64,000 bases of DNA from Mycolicibacterium litorale (GTDB lineage Bacteria; Actinomycetota; Actinomycetes; Mycobacteriales; Mycobacteriaceae), in assembly GCA_002007745.1 (NCBI GenBank), contig CP019882.1:3844001-3908000 (forward strand), in the 5' to 3' direction. This document shows positions 25,538 to 34,479 of this stretch, in pieces (positions within the stretch are counted from its first letter, which is position 1; each line of letters opens with the position of its first letter). The notes under the pieces are model-generated. The model was not told the DNA's origin and made no database searches. It saw only the letters and a program-made list of their open reading frames with translations. Both the position numbers and the translations under genes were made by a program.

Positions 25538-25672
25538 GCCCACCAAACTACGACCCGGCCCGCAGCGGTGACACCCCCATGTTCACAACCTCGGTTTGTG
25601 ACCCAACGCGTCGCCGTGGTGTCCGACCCAACCGGCGAACTACTCAATAGTGTTGCCGCGCAGGCTATCTCA

Positions 25673-26632
25673 TCAACGTGAACCGGCTGCCAGGCGAGCA
25701 CTTCTGGCAACCGTGGCGATGTGGCTCAGCAGGTCGCGTACCGCGCCGGCCGGAGGCGTCCTGGCTCCCATCCAGACCGCCCGCAGCCCGCGGCACAACG
25801 TGAGCCCGTCGACCTTCACCTCACGCAAGCGGCCCAGGTCGAGGTCATCGGCGACGGTCAGGCGGCTCATCACCGCAGGGCCCGCGTCGGCCAGCACCGC
25901 GGCGCGGACGGCCGCCGCCGTCGACAATTCCAGCGCGGGAGCAGCCGGTGGGGTGCTACTGACCCGTCCGAGCGCGCCGGTCAAAAAGTTCCTGGTGCCA
26001 GAACCCTCTTCCCGGGTGACCAGAGCGGTCCGTGCCAACTCGTCGGGGGTGATCGGCTGACCGCGACGCGCCCACCGATGTCCCGGCGGCACCACCACCA
26101 CGAGTTCGTCGCGCGCCACGATGCTGCTGCGCAATCCGCGGGGCACCCCGGGGCTTTCGACGAAGCCGAGATCGGCCTCGTCGGCGCGTATCGCGGCGAC
26201 CACCCGCTCGCTGTTGGCCACCTGCAGAACCACATCCGGCGCCCGTTCCCCCTGCTCGGTGACTGCGCCGCGCCAGGTCACCAGCCATCGGGGCAACAGT
26301 TGCTCGGCGACGGTCTGGCTGGCGATCACCCGCACCCGGGTCTTGCTGTCACCGCGCAACGTGGCCAGCGCGGCATCGACCTCGAGCGCGACATCGAGTA
26401 AGCGGTCGGCCCACTGCGCGACGACGACTCCGTGCTCGGTGAGGCGTGACCCGGTCTTGGTCCGAATCACCATCCGCACACCGGTCTGACGTTCCAGCGC
26501 GGCCACCCGGGCCGAGACTGCCTGCTGGGTGAGCCCGCACTCCCGGCCGGCCGCGCTCAAACTGCCGGTCCGAGCGATGGCGAGAAGCACCTCCAGCGAA
26601 CTGAGGTCAGGCATTCGGGCGCTCAGCAGCAC
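25673..26632 (-). CDS. LysR-family transcriptional regulator
   Basis: This regulator is about 319 aa, with the N-terminal LysR winged helix (SSLEVLLAIARTGSLSAAGRECG, QAVSARVAALE) and a periplasmic-binding-like effector domain from about residue 95. It lies 136 bp upstream of the TDT transporter gene on the same strand, so it could control it, although LysR targets are more often divergent. The GTG at 26632 or the ATG at 26614 is the start; there is no decisive ribosome site. Confidence 0.88.
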   Translation of the reverse strand: MLLSARMPDLSSLEVLLAIARTGSLSAAGRECGLTQQAVSARVAALERQTGVRMVIRTKTGSRLTEHGVVVAQWADRLLDVALEVDAALATLRGDSKTRVRVIASQTVAEQLLPRWLVTWRGAVTEQGERAPDVVLQVANSERVVAAIRADEADLGFVESPGVPRGLRSSIVARDELVVVVPPGHRWARRGQPITPDELARTALVTREEGSGTRNFLTGALGRVSSTPPAAPALELSTAAAVRAAVLADAGPAVMSRLTVADDLDLGRLREVKVDGLTLCRGLRAVWMGARTPPAGAVRDLLSHIATVARSARLAAGSR

Positions 26633-26658
26633 GCCTTCACCCTATCGCCGGACGCCGG

Positions 26659-27432
26659 TCAGATCAGGTCGATGGCCTCGGCGATCGACGGCAGGATCCG
26701 GGCCGGCCGGAACGGATAGCGTTCGACGTCGTCGATGGTCGTCGAACCCGTCAGCACCAGAATCGTTTCCAGACCCGCTTCGATGCCGGCCACCACGTCG
26801 GTGTCCATCCGGTCGCCGACCATCACGGTGCTCTCCGAATGCGCCTCGATCCGGTTCAGCGCGCTGCGGAACATCATCGGGTTGGGCTTGCCCACGAAGT
26901 ACGGCTCGCGCCCGGTGGCCTTGGTGATCAGCGCGGCGACCGACCCGGTCGCCGGCAGCGGCCCCTCGGCCGACGGTCCGGTGACGTCGGGGTTGGTCGC
27001 GATGAAGCGGGCACCGGCGCCGATCAGCCGGATCGCCTTGGTGATCGCCTCGAAGGAGTAGGTGCGCGTCTCGCCGAGCACCACGAAGTCCGGGCCGGCG
27101 TCGGTGAGCGTGTACCCGGCCTCGTGCAGCGCGGTGGTCAGCCCGGCTTCGCCGATGACGTAGGCCGACCCACCCGGCAGCTGGTCGACGAGGAACGCCG
27201 CGGTGGCCAGCGCCGAGGTCCAGATGGCCGACTCCGGCACGTCGAGGCCCGACCGCGCCAGCCGCGCGGCCAGGTCCCGCGGCGTGTAGATCGAGTTGTT
27301 GGTGAGCACGAGGAATCGGCGCTGCTTGTCGATGAGGCACTGCAGAAACTCCGCGGCTCCCGGCAGCGCATGCTCCTCGCGCACCAGCACGCCGTCCATG
27401 TCGGTGAGCCAGCATTGCGGTGTGGTGCGCAC
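26659..27432 (-). CDS. HAD-superfamily IIA phosphatase (NagD-like)
   Basis: This cytoplasmic phosphohydrolase is about 257 aa. The nucleophile motif LTDMDGVLV lies close to the N-terminus, with LVLTNNS as motif II, the Lys of YFVGKPNPMM, and VGDRMDTDVVAGIEAG as motifs III/IV. The GTG start is set by GGGAGG just upstream. A longer form starting at 27522 would overlap the preceding gene as ATGA and cannot be excluded. It is the last gene of a four-gene run with an MFS transporter, so it may act on a substrate linked to that transporter. The substrate is unknown. Confidence 0.85.
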   Translation of the reverse strand: MRTTPQCWLTDMDGVLVREEHALPGAAEFLQCLIDKQRRFLVLTNNSIYTPRDLAARLARSGLDVPESAIWTSALATAAFLVDQLPGGSAYVIGEAGLTTALHEAGYTLTDAGPDFVVLGETRTYSFEAITKAIRLIGAGARFIATNPDVTGPSAEGPLPATGSVAALITKATGREPYFVGKPNPMMFRSALNRIEAHSESTVMVGDRMDTDVVAGIEAGLETILVLTGSTTIDDVERYPFRPARILPSIAEAIDLI

Positions 27433-27518
27433 GGTCCTCCCTTCGACGACGTCGTCAGCACCAGTGTTCCCCGACAACACCGCACGAATCCCCGATTCGG
27501 GGCGATCGAGCAGCGCGG

Positions 27519-28130
27519 TCATGACGCGATGTCGGCCGCGGGCGCGCGGCGGACCACCACGGCGGCGCCTGACCGGGTGAGTTCGGCGATCGGAGTCGGG
27601 ACCGTGTCGGCGTCGTCGATGACCGTCGGAACAGCTTGCGCATGAAGGGATTCCGAGCCGAAGAGCGTCGTCCAGGCCACGGCGCCCCGGCCGTCGCAAT
27701 GCGCGACGACGAGGGTATCGCTGGGCAGCATCTGGTCTATCAGAGACGCGAGTGCCTGGTCGGGCTCGGTGAGGACGACGACGGGCTCCGGTTCCCGCTC
27801 GGTGAGCCGGGCAACCTCCTGACGCAGCGCCTCCTGCGGTTCGCCCGCGGAGAGCAGCGTTTGCAGCAGCATCCGGTCGCTGGCCTGATCGCGATGTACC
27901 GCTCCCACTTTGGTGCGGACCCACATCCCGGCCACCAGCCCTTCGATGTGTTCCACCACCGACGGCAGAGCCCGGCGGTCCACGTGCAGGCGCGCCGACA
28001 GGCAGGTTCGGTAGCAAGCGCGCGCCTCGGCCATGGTGTTCGCTCCCCCGCTGCACCCGCTGGGCACGGCCCGGAAGGTGATTTCGGGCTGGTTCTCGGG
28101 GTCGTAGCGGAAGATCACGTGATCGGTCAT
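27519..28130 (-). CDS. Conserved protein of unknown function (203 aa)
   Basis: Not recognised. The N-terminal 50 residues (FRYDPENQPEITFRAVPSGC, then MAEARACYRTCL) loosely resemble the strand-turn-helix of HicB-like proteins, with three cysteines at about 26, 39 and 43. The middle is helical, and the C-terminal half (VVVLTEPDQALASLIDQML, LVVAHCDGRG) looks alpha/beta. There are no membrane segments. The start overlaps the stop of a 46-aa ORF (ATGA), so it is translationally coupled. It is probably cytoplasmic; the function is open. Confidence 0.65.
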   Translation of the reverse strand: MTDHVIFRYDPENQPEITFRAVPSGCSGGANTMAEARACYRTCLSARLHVDRRALPSVVEHIEGLVAGMWVRTKVGAVHRDQASDRMLLQTLLSAGEPQEALRQEVARLTEREPEPVVVLTEPDQALASLIDQMLPSDTLVVAHCDGRGAVAWTTLFGSESLHAQAVPTVIDDADTVPTPIAELTRSGAAVVVRRAPAADIAS

Positions 28131-28267
28131 CTCAGCTCATCTCCCTCCGGTGGGCGGCCCCGGCTGGGACCGACGACAACGGTGAAGCGTTGTCGCGCAG
28201 GTAAATACAATTCGAGGTGCAGCGGCTCGCGTTGTCCGCGAAGCAGTGCGGTCACCGCCTTGATCAT
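28127..28267 (-). CDS. Small coupled ORF (46 aa)
   Basis: This is a short reading frame, MIKAVTALLRGQREPLHLEL..., ending GDELR. Its ATG overlaps the stop of the MFS gene and its TGA overlaps the start of the 203-aa gene, both in ATGA form. Chained overlaps on both sides argue strongly that it is translated. The sequence is basic and strand-rich with no known motif. It may be a partner of the 203-aa protein. Confidence 0.55.
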   Translation of the reverse strand: MIKAVTALLRGQREPLHLELYLPARQRFTVVVGPSRGRPPEGDELR

Positions 28268-29487
28268 GCGGCCACCGCCCCGGTCGTGCGCCGCTGCAAC
28301 GCGACGGAGACGGTGAGCACCACGAGACCGATGACGGCAAGTGCGGCACCTGCCGCAGCCGGTGCGGTGTAGCCGTAACCGGCCGCGATCACCAGCCCGC
28401 CGATCCATGCCCCGGAGGCGTTGGCGATGTTGAGCGCCGAGTGGTTGAGCGCCGCCGCCAGTGTCTGGGCCTCCGCGGCGACGTCCATCAGCCGGGTTTG
28501 CAGGGCGGGCGCGATGGCGGCCCCGCTGGCACCGATACCGAACAGCAGCAGCATCGCGGTGAAGGGGTGGTGGGCGGCGGCGACGAATACCGCCAGCACC
28601 ACGGCCAACGAGGCCATCGACAGGTACAGGCCGCGGATCACCGAGCGGTCCGCCATCCTGCCGCCGATCAAGTTACCCACCACCATCCCCACGCCGAAGA
28701 CCATCAGCCCCAGCGGAACCCAGGTCCGCGACATGCCGGCGACGTCGGTCAGGGTGGTGGCGATGTAGGTGTAAACGGCGAACATGCCGCCGAAGCCGAC
28801 CATGCCGATCACCAGCGCCAGCCAGACTTGCGGCCGCTTGAGCGCGCCGAGTTCGGTGCGGGTGCTGGTGGCATGGGTGGGCCCGAGTTCGGGCAGCCAC
28901 AACCAGATGGCCGCCAAGGTGACCAGCCCGACGACCACAACCAGCGCGAACGCACTGCGCCAGCCGAAGAGCTGGCCGAGCCAGGAGGCCAGCGGGACAC
29001 CCACCACGGTGGCCACCGTCAGCCCGGTCATCACTTGGGCGACGGCCTTGGCCCGCTGAGCCGGGCCGAGCAACTGCGCGGCCACCAGCGCCGCCACGCC
29101 GAAGAAGGCGCCGTGCGGCAGACCCGCCAGGAACCGTGCCGCCATCAGGACTGGATAGCTCGGCGCCAACACGGTGGCCACGTTGCCCAGGGCGAACACC
29201 GCCATCAGGCTCATCAGCACGACCTTGCGGTTGAACTTCGCGGTCAGTGCGGCGATCACCGGCGCACCGACCACCACCCCGAGCGCGTACGCCGAGATGA
29301 CGTGGCCCGCGATGGGCTCGGTGATGTGCAGTCCGCCGGCGATCTCGGGCAGCAGGCCCATGGCGACGAACTCGTTGGTGCCGATGCCGAACCCGCCGAG
29401 CGCGAGGGCAAGGATTCCCAGCCGCGCTCTGGTCGGGCACAGCGCGGGCGACGCCATCGGCGCCGCGGGCCGGGAAGTGACGGTCAC
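28264..29487 (-). CDS. MFS transporter, DHA1 family
   Basis: This 407-aa inner-membrane protein has twelve predicted helices and the DHA1 opening FGIGTNEFVAMGLLPEIA, seen in AraJ/YdhP-type sugar, nucleoside or drug efflux proteins. The loop 2-3 motif is present in degenerate form (VIAALTAKFNRK). It heads a coupled operon with a 46-aa ORF, a 203-aa protein and a HAD phosphatase, and is divergent from a ROK-family gene about 200 bp away that may regulate it. Confidence 0.9.
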   Translation of the reverse strand: MTVTSRPAAPMASPALCPTRARLGILALALGGFGIGTNEFVAMGLLPEIAGGLHITEPIAGHVISAYALGVVVGAPVIAALTAKFNRKVVLMSLMAVFALGNVATVLAPSYPVLMAARFLAGLPHGAFFGVAALVAAQLLGPAQRAKAVAQVMTGLTVATVVGVPLASWLGQLFGWRSAFALVVVVGLVTLAAIWLWLPELGPTHATSTRTELGALKRPQVWLALVIGMVGFGGMFAVYTYIATTLTDVAGMSRTWVPLGLMVFGVGMVVGNLIGGRMADRSVIRGLYLSMASLAVVLAVFVAAAHHPFTAMLLLFGIGASGAAIAPALQTRLMDVAAEAQTLAAALNHSALNIANASGAWIGGLVIAAGYGYTAPAAAGAALAVIGLVVLTVSVALQRRTTGAVAA

Positions 29488-29690
29488 AGCGGTATCGACT
29501 TTCTGTGCGGAGGCGGGCGGTCACCGGATATCCGGCGACGTCGGTTGCTGCCGCATTGCAGCGCTCGATGCTGCCCTTGACCCTATCGCCACTTCCGCCG
29601 TTCATCAATCGGACTTAGGCCGCAAAAAAGACAAAGTGATCGGCGTCTCTTTCGCTATCAGACATCGATAGATCTTGGTTCAATGGAAAG

Positions 29691-30869
29691 GTGCCGGTCA
29701 CCAGGCGTTCTGCCACCCCCGCTACCGCTGGGGAGGTTTTCACGCTGATCCGCGATGGCGTCGCCACTACCCGCGCCGCCGTCCGGGACATGACCGGACT
29801 GTCCCGCACAGCCGTCGGCGCCCGAGTCTCCGCCCTGGCGCGCCGCGGACTGGTGTCCGAGGGCGAGGAAGGCCCGTCGACGGGTGGCCGGCCGCCGGCC
29901 CTGCTGCGGTTCAACGCCGAAGCCGGGGTGGTGCTGTCGGCGGCCATCGGCCGCAGCCGGACCCGGCTGGCGGTGTGCAACCTCGCCGGGGATATCCATG
30001 CCCTGACCGATATGGACTCCGAAATCCGCATCGGCCCAGATGATTTGATGCCCGACCTGGTCAAGCGCCTGGAAGTGCTGCTGGACGAGACCGGGCGGTC
30101 AGCCCACGACGTGCTCGGGGTGGGCGTCTCCCTTCCCGGCACGGTCGACCAGGAACGCGGCTGCAGCCTCGCCACGCCGGTGATGAGCGGCTGGGACGGT
30201 GTCCCGCTGGAGCCCTACTTCCGCAAGCTGACCTCGGCTCCGATCGTGCTCGACAACGACACCAACGTTCTGGCGTTGTCCGAGCGCCGCAGCGCCCTCA
30301 AGGCCTACGACGACCTGCTGCTGATCAAGGCGTCGACCGGTCTGGGGGCCGGCATCGTCGCCGGTGGCGTGCTGCAACGCGGTGCGCTGGGTGCGGCCGG
30401 CGAGTTCGGCCACAACAAGACCGCCGCCGCCGCCGGCCTGCCGTGCCGGTGCGGCGACACCGGCTGCCTGGAGGCGATCGCGGGCGGATGGGCGCTGGTC
30501 CGCGCCCTGCAGGACCAGGGCCGTCAAGTCAACCACATCCGTGACGTCGTCGAACTGGCCAACCACGGCGACGGCGAGGTACGCCGGCTGCTCAGGGAAA
30601 GCGGGCGGCATGTGGGCGAGGTGATCGCTGCCGCGGTGAACCTGCTCAACCCGGCTGTCCTGGTCGTCGGCGGCGACATGTCCGGGGCCTACGACGTGTT
30701 CGTCGCCGGCCTGCGGGAGACGCTCTACGGCAACGCGACCGCACTGGCCACCCGGCATCTGCAGGTGGTGCCGTCGACCTACGGCGACAAGGCCGGCAAT
30801 ATCGGCAGCGCTGCGCTGGTGCTCGACCAGATCCTGTCCGCCGACGCCATCGACGTCGCGCTGCGCTGA
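29691..30869 (+). CDS. ROK-family transcriptional regulator/sugar kinase-like protein
   Basis: This 392-aa protein has an N-terminal winged-helix domain (TRAAVRDMTGLSRTAVGARVSALARRGLV) followed by a ROK kinase-like domain. The domain has the ATP-loop-like region SLPGTVDQ, LDNDTNVLAL and the zinc motif CRCGDTGCLEA. ROK repressors bind sugars or sugar phosphates. It is divergent from the MFS operon, so it probably controls uptake or efflux of a sugar-related compound. The GTG start is close behind GGAAAG. Confidence 0.88.
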   Translation: MPVTRRSATPATAGEVFTLIRDGVATTRAAVRDMTGLSRTAVGARVSALARRGLVSEGEEGPSTGGRPPALLRFNAEAGVVLSAAIGRSRTRLAVCNLAGDIHALTDMDSEIRIGPDDLMPDLVKRLEVLLDETGRSAHDVLGVGVSLPGTVDQERGCSLATPVMSGWDGVPLEPYFRKLTSAPIVLDNDTNVLALSERRSALKAYDDLLLIKASTGLGAGIVAGGVLQRGALGAAGEFGHNKTAAAAGLPCRCGDTGCLEAIAGGWALVRALQDQGRQVNHIRDVVELANHGDGEVRRLLRESGRHVGEVIAAAVNLLNPAVLVVGGDMSGAYDVFVAGLRETLYGNATALATRHLQVVPSTYGDKAGNIGSAALVLDQILSADAIDVALR

Positions 30870-30870
30870 G

Positions 30871-31176
30871 TCACTCCGGCAGGCGCAGTTCCGGCTTCTC
30901 GACCTCTTCGATGTTGACGTCCTTGAAGGTGATCACCCGAACCTGCTTGACGAAGCGGGCCGGCCGGTACATGTCCCACACCCAGGCGTCGGCCAGACGC
31001 AGCTCGAAGTACACCTCGCCGTCGGTGTTCCGCGGAACCAGTTCGACGCTGTTGGCCAGGTAGAAGCGCCGCTCAGTCTCCACGACGTAGCTGAACTGCC
31101 CCACGATGTCCTTGTATTCGCGGTACAGCGAGAGTTCCATCTCGGTTTCGTACTTTTCGAGATCCTCGGCACTCAT
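30871..31176 (-). CDS. DUF2469-domain protein
   Basis: This 101-aa acidic protein, MSAEDLEKYETEMELSLYRE..., matches the actinobacterial DUF2469 family (Rv2901c in M. tuberculosis). No catalytic motif is seen and the function is unknown. It lies downstream of rnhB and lepB on the same strand and is almost always found there. The ATG is chosen over an upstream frame because the family begins with MSAEDLE. Its stop is 1 bp from the convergent ROK gene. Confidence 0.88.
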   Translation of the reverse strand: MSAEDLEKYETEMELSLYREYKDIVGQFSYVVETERRFYLANSVELVPRNTDGEVYFELRLADAWVWDMYRPARFVKQVRVITFKDVNIEEVEKPELRLPE

Positions 31177-31222
31177 CGGTTCAGCGGTCCTCTTCGCATC
31201 GTGGGCTGTTCTCCATCTTGAC

Positions 31223-31936
31223 TCACACTTCGTCGTCGCGCTGCGGTGGTGGGCACTCGACCACCACCTCCGTACCACCCGCGCCGGCGACGCGTCGAAC
31301 ATTGATGAACGAAAACCGGTGCTGGCTGCACGGTCCCCGCTCGGACAGCGCTGCACTGTGCGCTGGCGTGCTGTAGCCCTTGTGGTCGGCGAAACCATAT
31401 CCGGGGTGCTCGGCATCCATCGCGACCATCAGGCGGTCGCGGCTGACCTTGGCCAGCACGCTGGCCGCCGCGATGCAGGCTGCCGCCGCGTCCCCGCCGA
31501 CCACCGGCAGCGACGGCATGGGCAGCCCCGGCACCCGGAATCCGTCGGAGAGCACATAGCCCGGCCGCAGCGACAGGCCCGCGACGGCCCGTCGCATACC
31601 TTCGATATTGGCCGCGTGCACTCCCCGGCGGTCGACTTCCGGCGCCGGGATGAAGACCACGTGATAGGCCAGCGCGTAGCGCCTGATCAGCGGAAAGAGC
31701 TCCTCGCGGGTCTTCTCGTTGAGCTTCTTGGAGTCGTCGAGCGCCGCCAGGCTCTCGAACCGGTTCGGGCCGAGGACACACGCCGCCACCACCAGCGGAC
31801 CTGCGCAGGCGCCGCGCCCCACCTCGTCGACGCCGGCCACCGGGCCCAGGCCACTGCGATACAGCGCCGATTCCAGGGTGCGCAGTCCCGAGGATTTGCG
31901 GATCACCGTGCGTGGCGGCCACGTCCTCGCGGCCAT
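31223..31936 (-). CDS. rnhB: Ribonuclease HII
   Basis: This 237-aa endonuclease removes RNA from RNA-DNA hybrids and single misincorporated ribonucleotides. Active-site residues are visible: Asp37-Glu38 in GVDEVGRG, an Asp in LSDGF, and the second conserved acidic position in VLAKVSRDRLM. DDSKKLNEKTRE is the family signature. It follows lepB by 3 bp. The length is normal for mycobacteria. Confidence 0.95.
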   Translation of the reverse strand: MAARTWPPRTVIRKSSGLRTLESALYRSGLGPVAGVDEVGRGACAGPLVVAACVLGPNRFESLAALDDSKKLNEKTREELFPLIRRYALAYHVVFIPAPEVDRRGVHAANIEGMRRAVAGLSLRPGYVLSDGFRVPGLPMPSLPVVGGDAAAACIAAASVLAKVSRDRLMVAMDAEHPGYGFADHKGYSTPAHSAALSERGPCSQHRFSFINVRRVAGAGGTEVVVECPPPQRDDEV

Positions 31937-31939
31937 GGA

Positions 31940-32803
31940 TCAGCCCTGCTGCGGGTCGAACGAGGACACCCCACCCCACCGCGACGGCGGCCATGCGATG
32001 AACCGCGCCTTGCCGATGACATTGGCCACCGGGACGGTGCCGGCCATCGGGTCGCCGGTGCACAGAATGCCCTTCTGGGCGTCGGCGGGTGTGCTGGTGC
32101 AGTGTGCGCGGGAATCAGCCGAATGAGTGCGGTTGTCCCCCATCACCCACAGCCTGCCCTCGGGCACCTTGACCGGGCCGAATTCATTGCCCAGGCAGGG
32201 GTAGACCAGCGGGTCGGCCATCATGGTCTGCGCATTGAGGTATGGCTCGTCGAGTGGCTTGTCGTCGACCGTGAGCCCGGTGTCGGCGCGGCATTGCACC
32301 GTCTGGCCGCCCACCGCAATGACGCGCTTGACCAGATCGTTCTCGTCCGGCGGGACGAACCCGACGAACGACAGCGCGTTCTGGAGGGTCCGGATGGCCG
32401 GGTTCTCCGAGCGGATCGACTTGTAGCCGACGTTCCAGTTCGGCGGGCCCTTGAACACGATGACGTCACCGGGCCGCGGGTCGCTGAACCGGTAGGTGAC
32501 CTTGTCGACCATGATCCGGTCGCCCACGCAGCCGGCACAGCCGTGCAGCGTCGGCTCCATCGACTCGGACGGAATCAGGTACGGACGGGCCACGAACGTC
32601 AGCATCACGTAGTACAGGACCACAGCGATGCCGACCAGGATCGCGCCCTCGCGCAATGCCGAGCGCTTCTTCTCACCCTGTTCGGGTGCCACGTCGGGCG
32701 CGGGATGTTCCACCGACTCCGTCGCCGTGGGACGGTCCGCCGCCGGGGTGTCCGCGGCCGGCTCCGATGTCGCCGAGCGCGGCTCGGTGTTGTCGTCGGT
32801 CAC
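31940..32803 (-). CDS. lepB: Signal peptidase I
   Basis: This 287-aa membrane protease cleaves signal peptides from exported proteins. A long acidic cytosolic N-terminus (about 50 residues) precedes one transmembrane helix (EGAILVGIAVVLYYVMLTFV). The catalytic Ser lies in LIPSESMEPTLHG and the Lys in DLVKRVIAVGG. The conserved GDNR box is present as MGDNRTHSADSR. The order rplS-lepB-rnhB is conserved in mycobacteria. GTG start. Confidence 0.95.
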   Translation of the reverse strand: MTDDNTEPRSATSEPAADTPAADRPTATESVEHPAPDVAPEQGEKKRSALREGAILVGIAVVLYYVMLTFVARPYLIPSESMEPTLHGCAGCVGDRIMVDKVTYRFSDPRPGDVIVFKGPPNWNVGYKSIRSENPAIRTLQNALSFVGFVPPDENDLVKRVIAVGGQTVQCRADTGLTVDDKPLDEPYLNAQTMMADPLVYPCLGNEFGPVKVPEGRLWVMGDNRTHSADSRAHCTSTPADAQKGILCTGDPMAGTVPVANVIGKARFIAWPPSRWGGVSSFDPQQG

Positions 32804-32881
32804 GGGATCAGCGTAGCCAGCTCAGTGCCCGACACACGACCACGTCGAAGCTCAGCGCTTCTGTCGCGGCCATGCCGAAGC

Positions 32882-33223
32882 TCAGCGCTTCTCCTTGATC
32901 TTGGCCTTCTTGCCGCGCAGCTCGCGCAGGTAGTAGAGCTTGGCCCGACGCACGTCGCCGCGGGTGACGACCTCGATGTGGTCGATGTTGGGCGAGTGCA
33001 CCGGGAAGGTCCGCTCGACGCCGACGCCGTAGCTCTCCTTGCGCACGGTGAAGGTCTCGCGGATCCCACCGCCGGAGCGGCGCAGCACGACACCCTTGAA
33101 GACCTGCACGCGCTGCTTGTTGCCTTCGATGACCTTCACGTGGACATTGACGGTGTCCCCGGGGCTGAAGGTCGGAATGTCGTCGCGCAGCGACGCCTGG
33201 TCGACGAAGTCCAGCGTGTTCAT
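32882..33223 (-). CDS. rplS: 50S ribosomal protein L19
   Basis: This 113-aa large-subunit protein begins MNTLDFVDQASLRDDIPTF and contains the L19 signature KRVQVFKGVVL-type region (NKQRVQVFKGVVLRRSGGGI), ending KKAKIKEKR. The ATG preceded by GGAAG 8 nt upstream is preferred over the GTG three codons earlier. It heads the rplS-lepB-rnhB group. Confidence 0.97.
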   Translation of the reverse strand: MNTLDFVDQASLRDDIPTFSPGDTVNVHVKVIEGNKQRVQVFKGVVLRRSGGGIRETFTVRKESYGVGVERTFPVHSPNIDHIEVVTRGDVRRAKLYYLRELRGKKAKIKEKR

Positions 33224-33543
33224 CGGTGACACTTCCTTGCGGTTCGCGGCGCGGCCAACTCACCTGCGCAAAGCGCTGGCGGTCGCCGGGCCGATGGATT
33301 CGGGCACGTGGTTGTACGTCGCAGCAGGCGGAGAACGGGTCCGGCCCGCGCGAGCAACTGCTCAATTGTGCCAGATGGGTCGCGAGCAGTGAAATCGCAC
33401 GACCCGCAGCTTGCGCGCCATCGGCACGGGGATGGATCGGCTGGCTAAAAGAGCGATGGACAGAAGGTACGGTTAACCTGAGTGCGGGCGGCGGCGCGGC
33501 GGGCCCGCATCAGTGCATCCACCAGATCTTCGAGGAGACGGCC
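33224..33543. other. 320-bp divergent intergenic region between rplS and lppW
   Basis: The region must hold the promoters for rplS (minus) and lppW (plus). No convincing paired -35/-10 elements, repeat or conserved RNA structure was found by eye. GAGGAG just before 33544 is the lppW ribosome site. Confidence 0.5.
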
Positions 33544-34469
33544 ATGCGACGGCATCTGTCGATGCTGGTCACTGGAACCGCCGCGGTAGCCATCGCAGTG
33601 TTGGCAGCCGCGTCTTCGGCTCAGGTCAACGCCGGTCCGGGCGATTCCCGGCCGATGACCCTGCTGGCCGTCGACCCGGACGCAGTGGCGCAGGCTCCCG
33701 CGCTGGACCCGATGCCCGCCGCTCCACCCGATCCGACGATCGGCCTCGACGTGCGGGCCAAGCAGGCCGCCGCCGACGCCGAAGACCACGGCGCCGACAT
33801 CAGCTTCACCGTCCTCGACCGCACCACCGGCCGGATTCTGTCCGGCGGCGATGACAGCCCGTTCCCCATCGCGTCGGTGAGCAAGCTGTTTATCGCCGAC
33901 GATCTGCTCCTGCAGGTGGCCAAGGGACAGCGTCAGCTCACCCCGCCGAGCGTCAGTCGTTCGACACCATGCTGCGATCGTCCGATGACAGCGCCGCCGA
34001 GGTGTTCTGGAGCGAGAGCGGCGGCAGCGCCATCGTCAGCCGGGTGACCGCTCGCTACGGACTGGGGTCGACGAGCCTGCCCTACGACGGGCACTGGTGG
34101 AACACCATGAGCACGACCGGTGATCTGGTGCGCTACTACGACAAGCTGCTCGACGGCGCCGGAGGCCTGCCCGCCGACCAGGCCGCGCTCATCTTGTCCG
34201 ACCTCGCGGCCTCCACCCCCAACGGGCTCGACGGCTACCCGCAGCGGTTCGGCATCCCCGACGGGCTCTATGCCGAACCTGTCGCGGTCAAACAAGGGTG
34301 GATGTGCTGCTGGAACGGCGGCAACTGGCTGCACATGACCACCGGTGTGGTCGGACCCGACCACCGGTTCGTGATCGCGATGGCCTCGCTGCAACCGGTC
34401 GACGACGCCACCGCACGCAACACCGTGACGCAGGCCATCAAGACGATGTTCCCCGGCGGGCAGATCTGA
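33544..34469 (+). pseudogene. lppW: LppW-like secreted serine-hydrolase-fold protein, frameshifted
   Basis: This is a homologue of Rv2905 by position, with a beta-lactamase/PBP-like fold. It has an N-terminal signal sequence (MRRHLSMLVTGTAAVAIAVL) without a lipobox cysteine, unlike the lipoprotein name. SxxK is present as ASVSKLF and a second motif as RSSDDSAAEVF. The frame breaks at the CCCC run 33941-33944. One extra C gives LTPAERQSFDTMLRSSDD and a continuous protein of about 308 aa ending FPGGQI. Sequencing error is likely. GAGGAG precedes the ATG. It ends 10 bp from a convergent exporter gene. Confidence 0.8.
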
Positions 34470-34479
34470 CCGGCGCCGT

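Noticed and set aside
31106..33229. 707-aa plus-strand reading frame across rnhB-lepB-rplS
   Set aside because: It is antisense to three well-conserved genes and has no recognisable domain; it is a GC-rich shadow frame. The same applies to other long antisense frames, such as 24356-25681 and 56465-57736.
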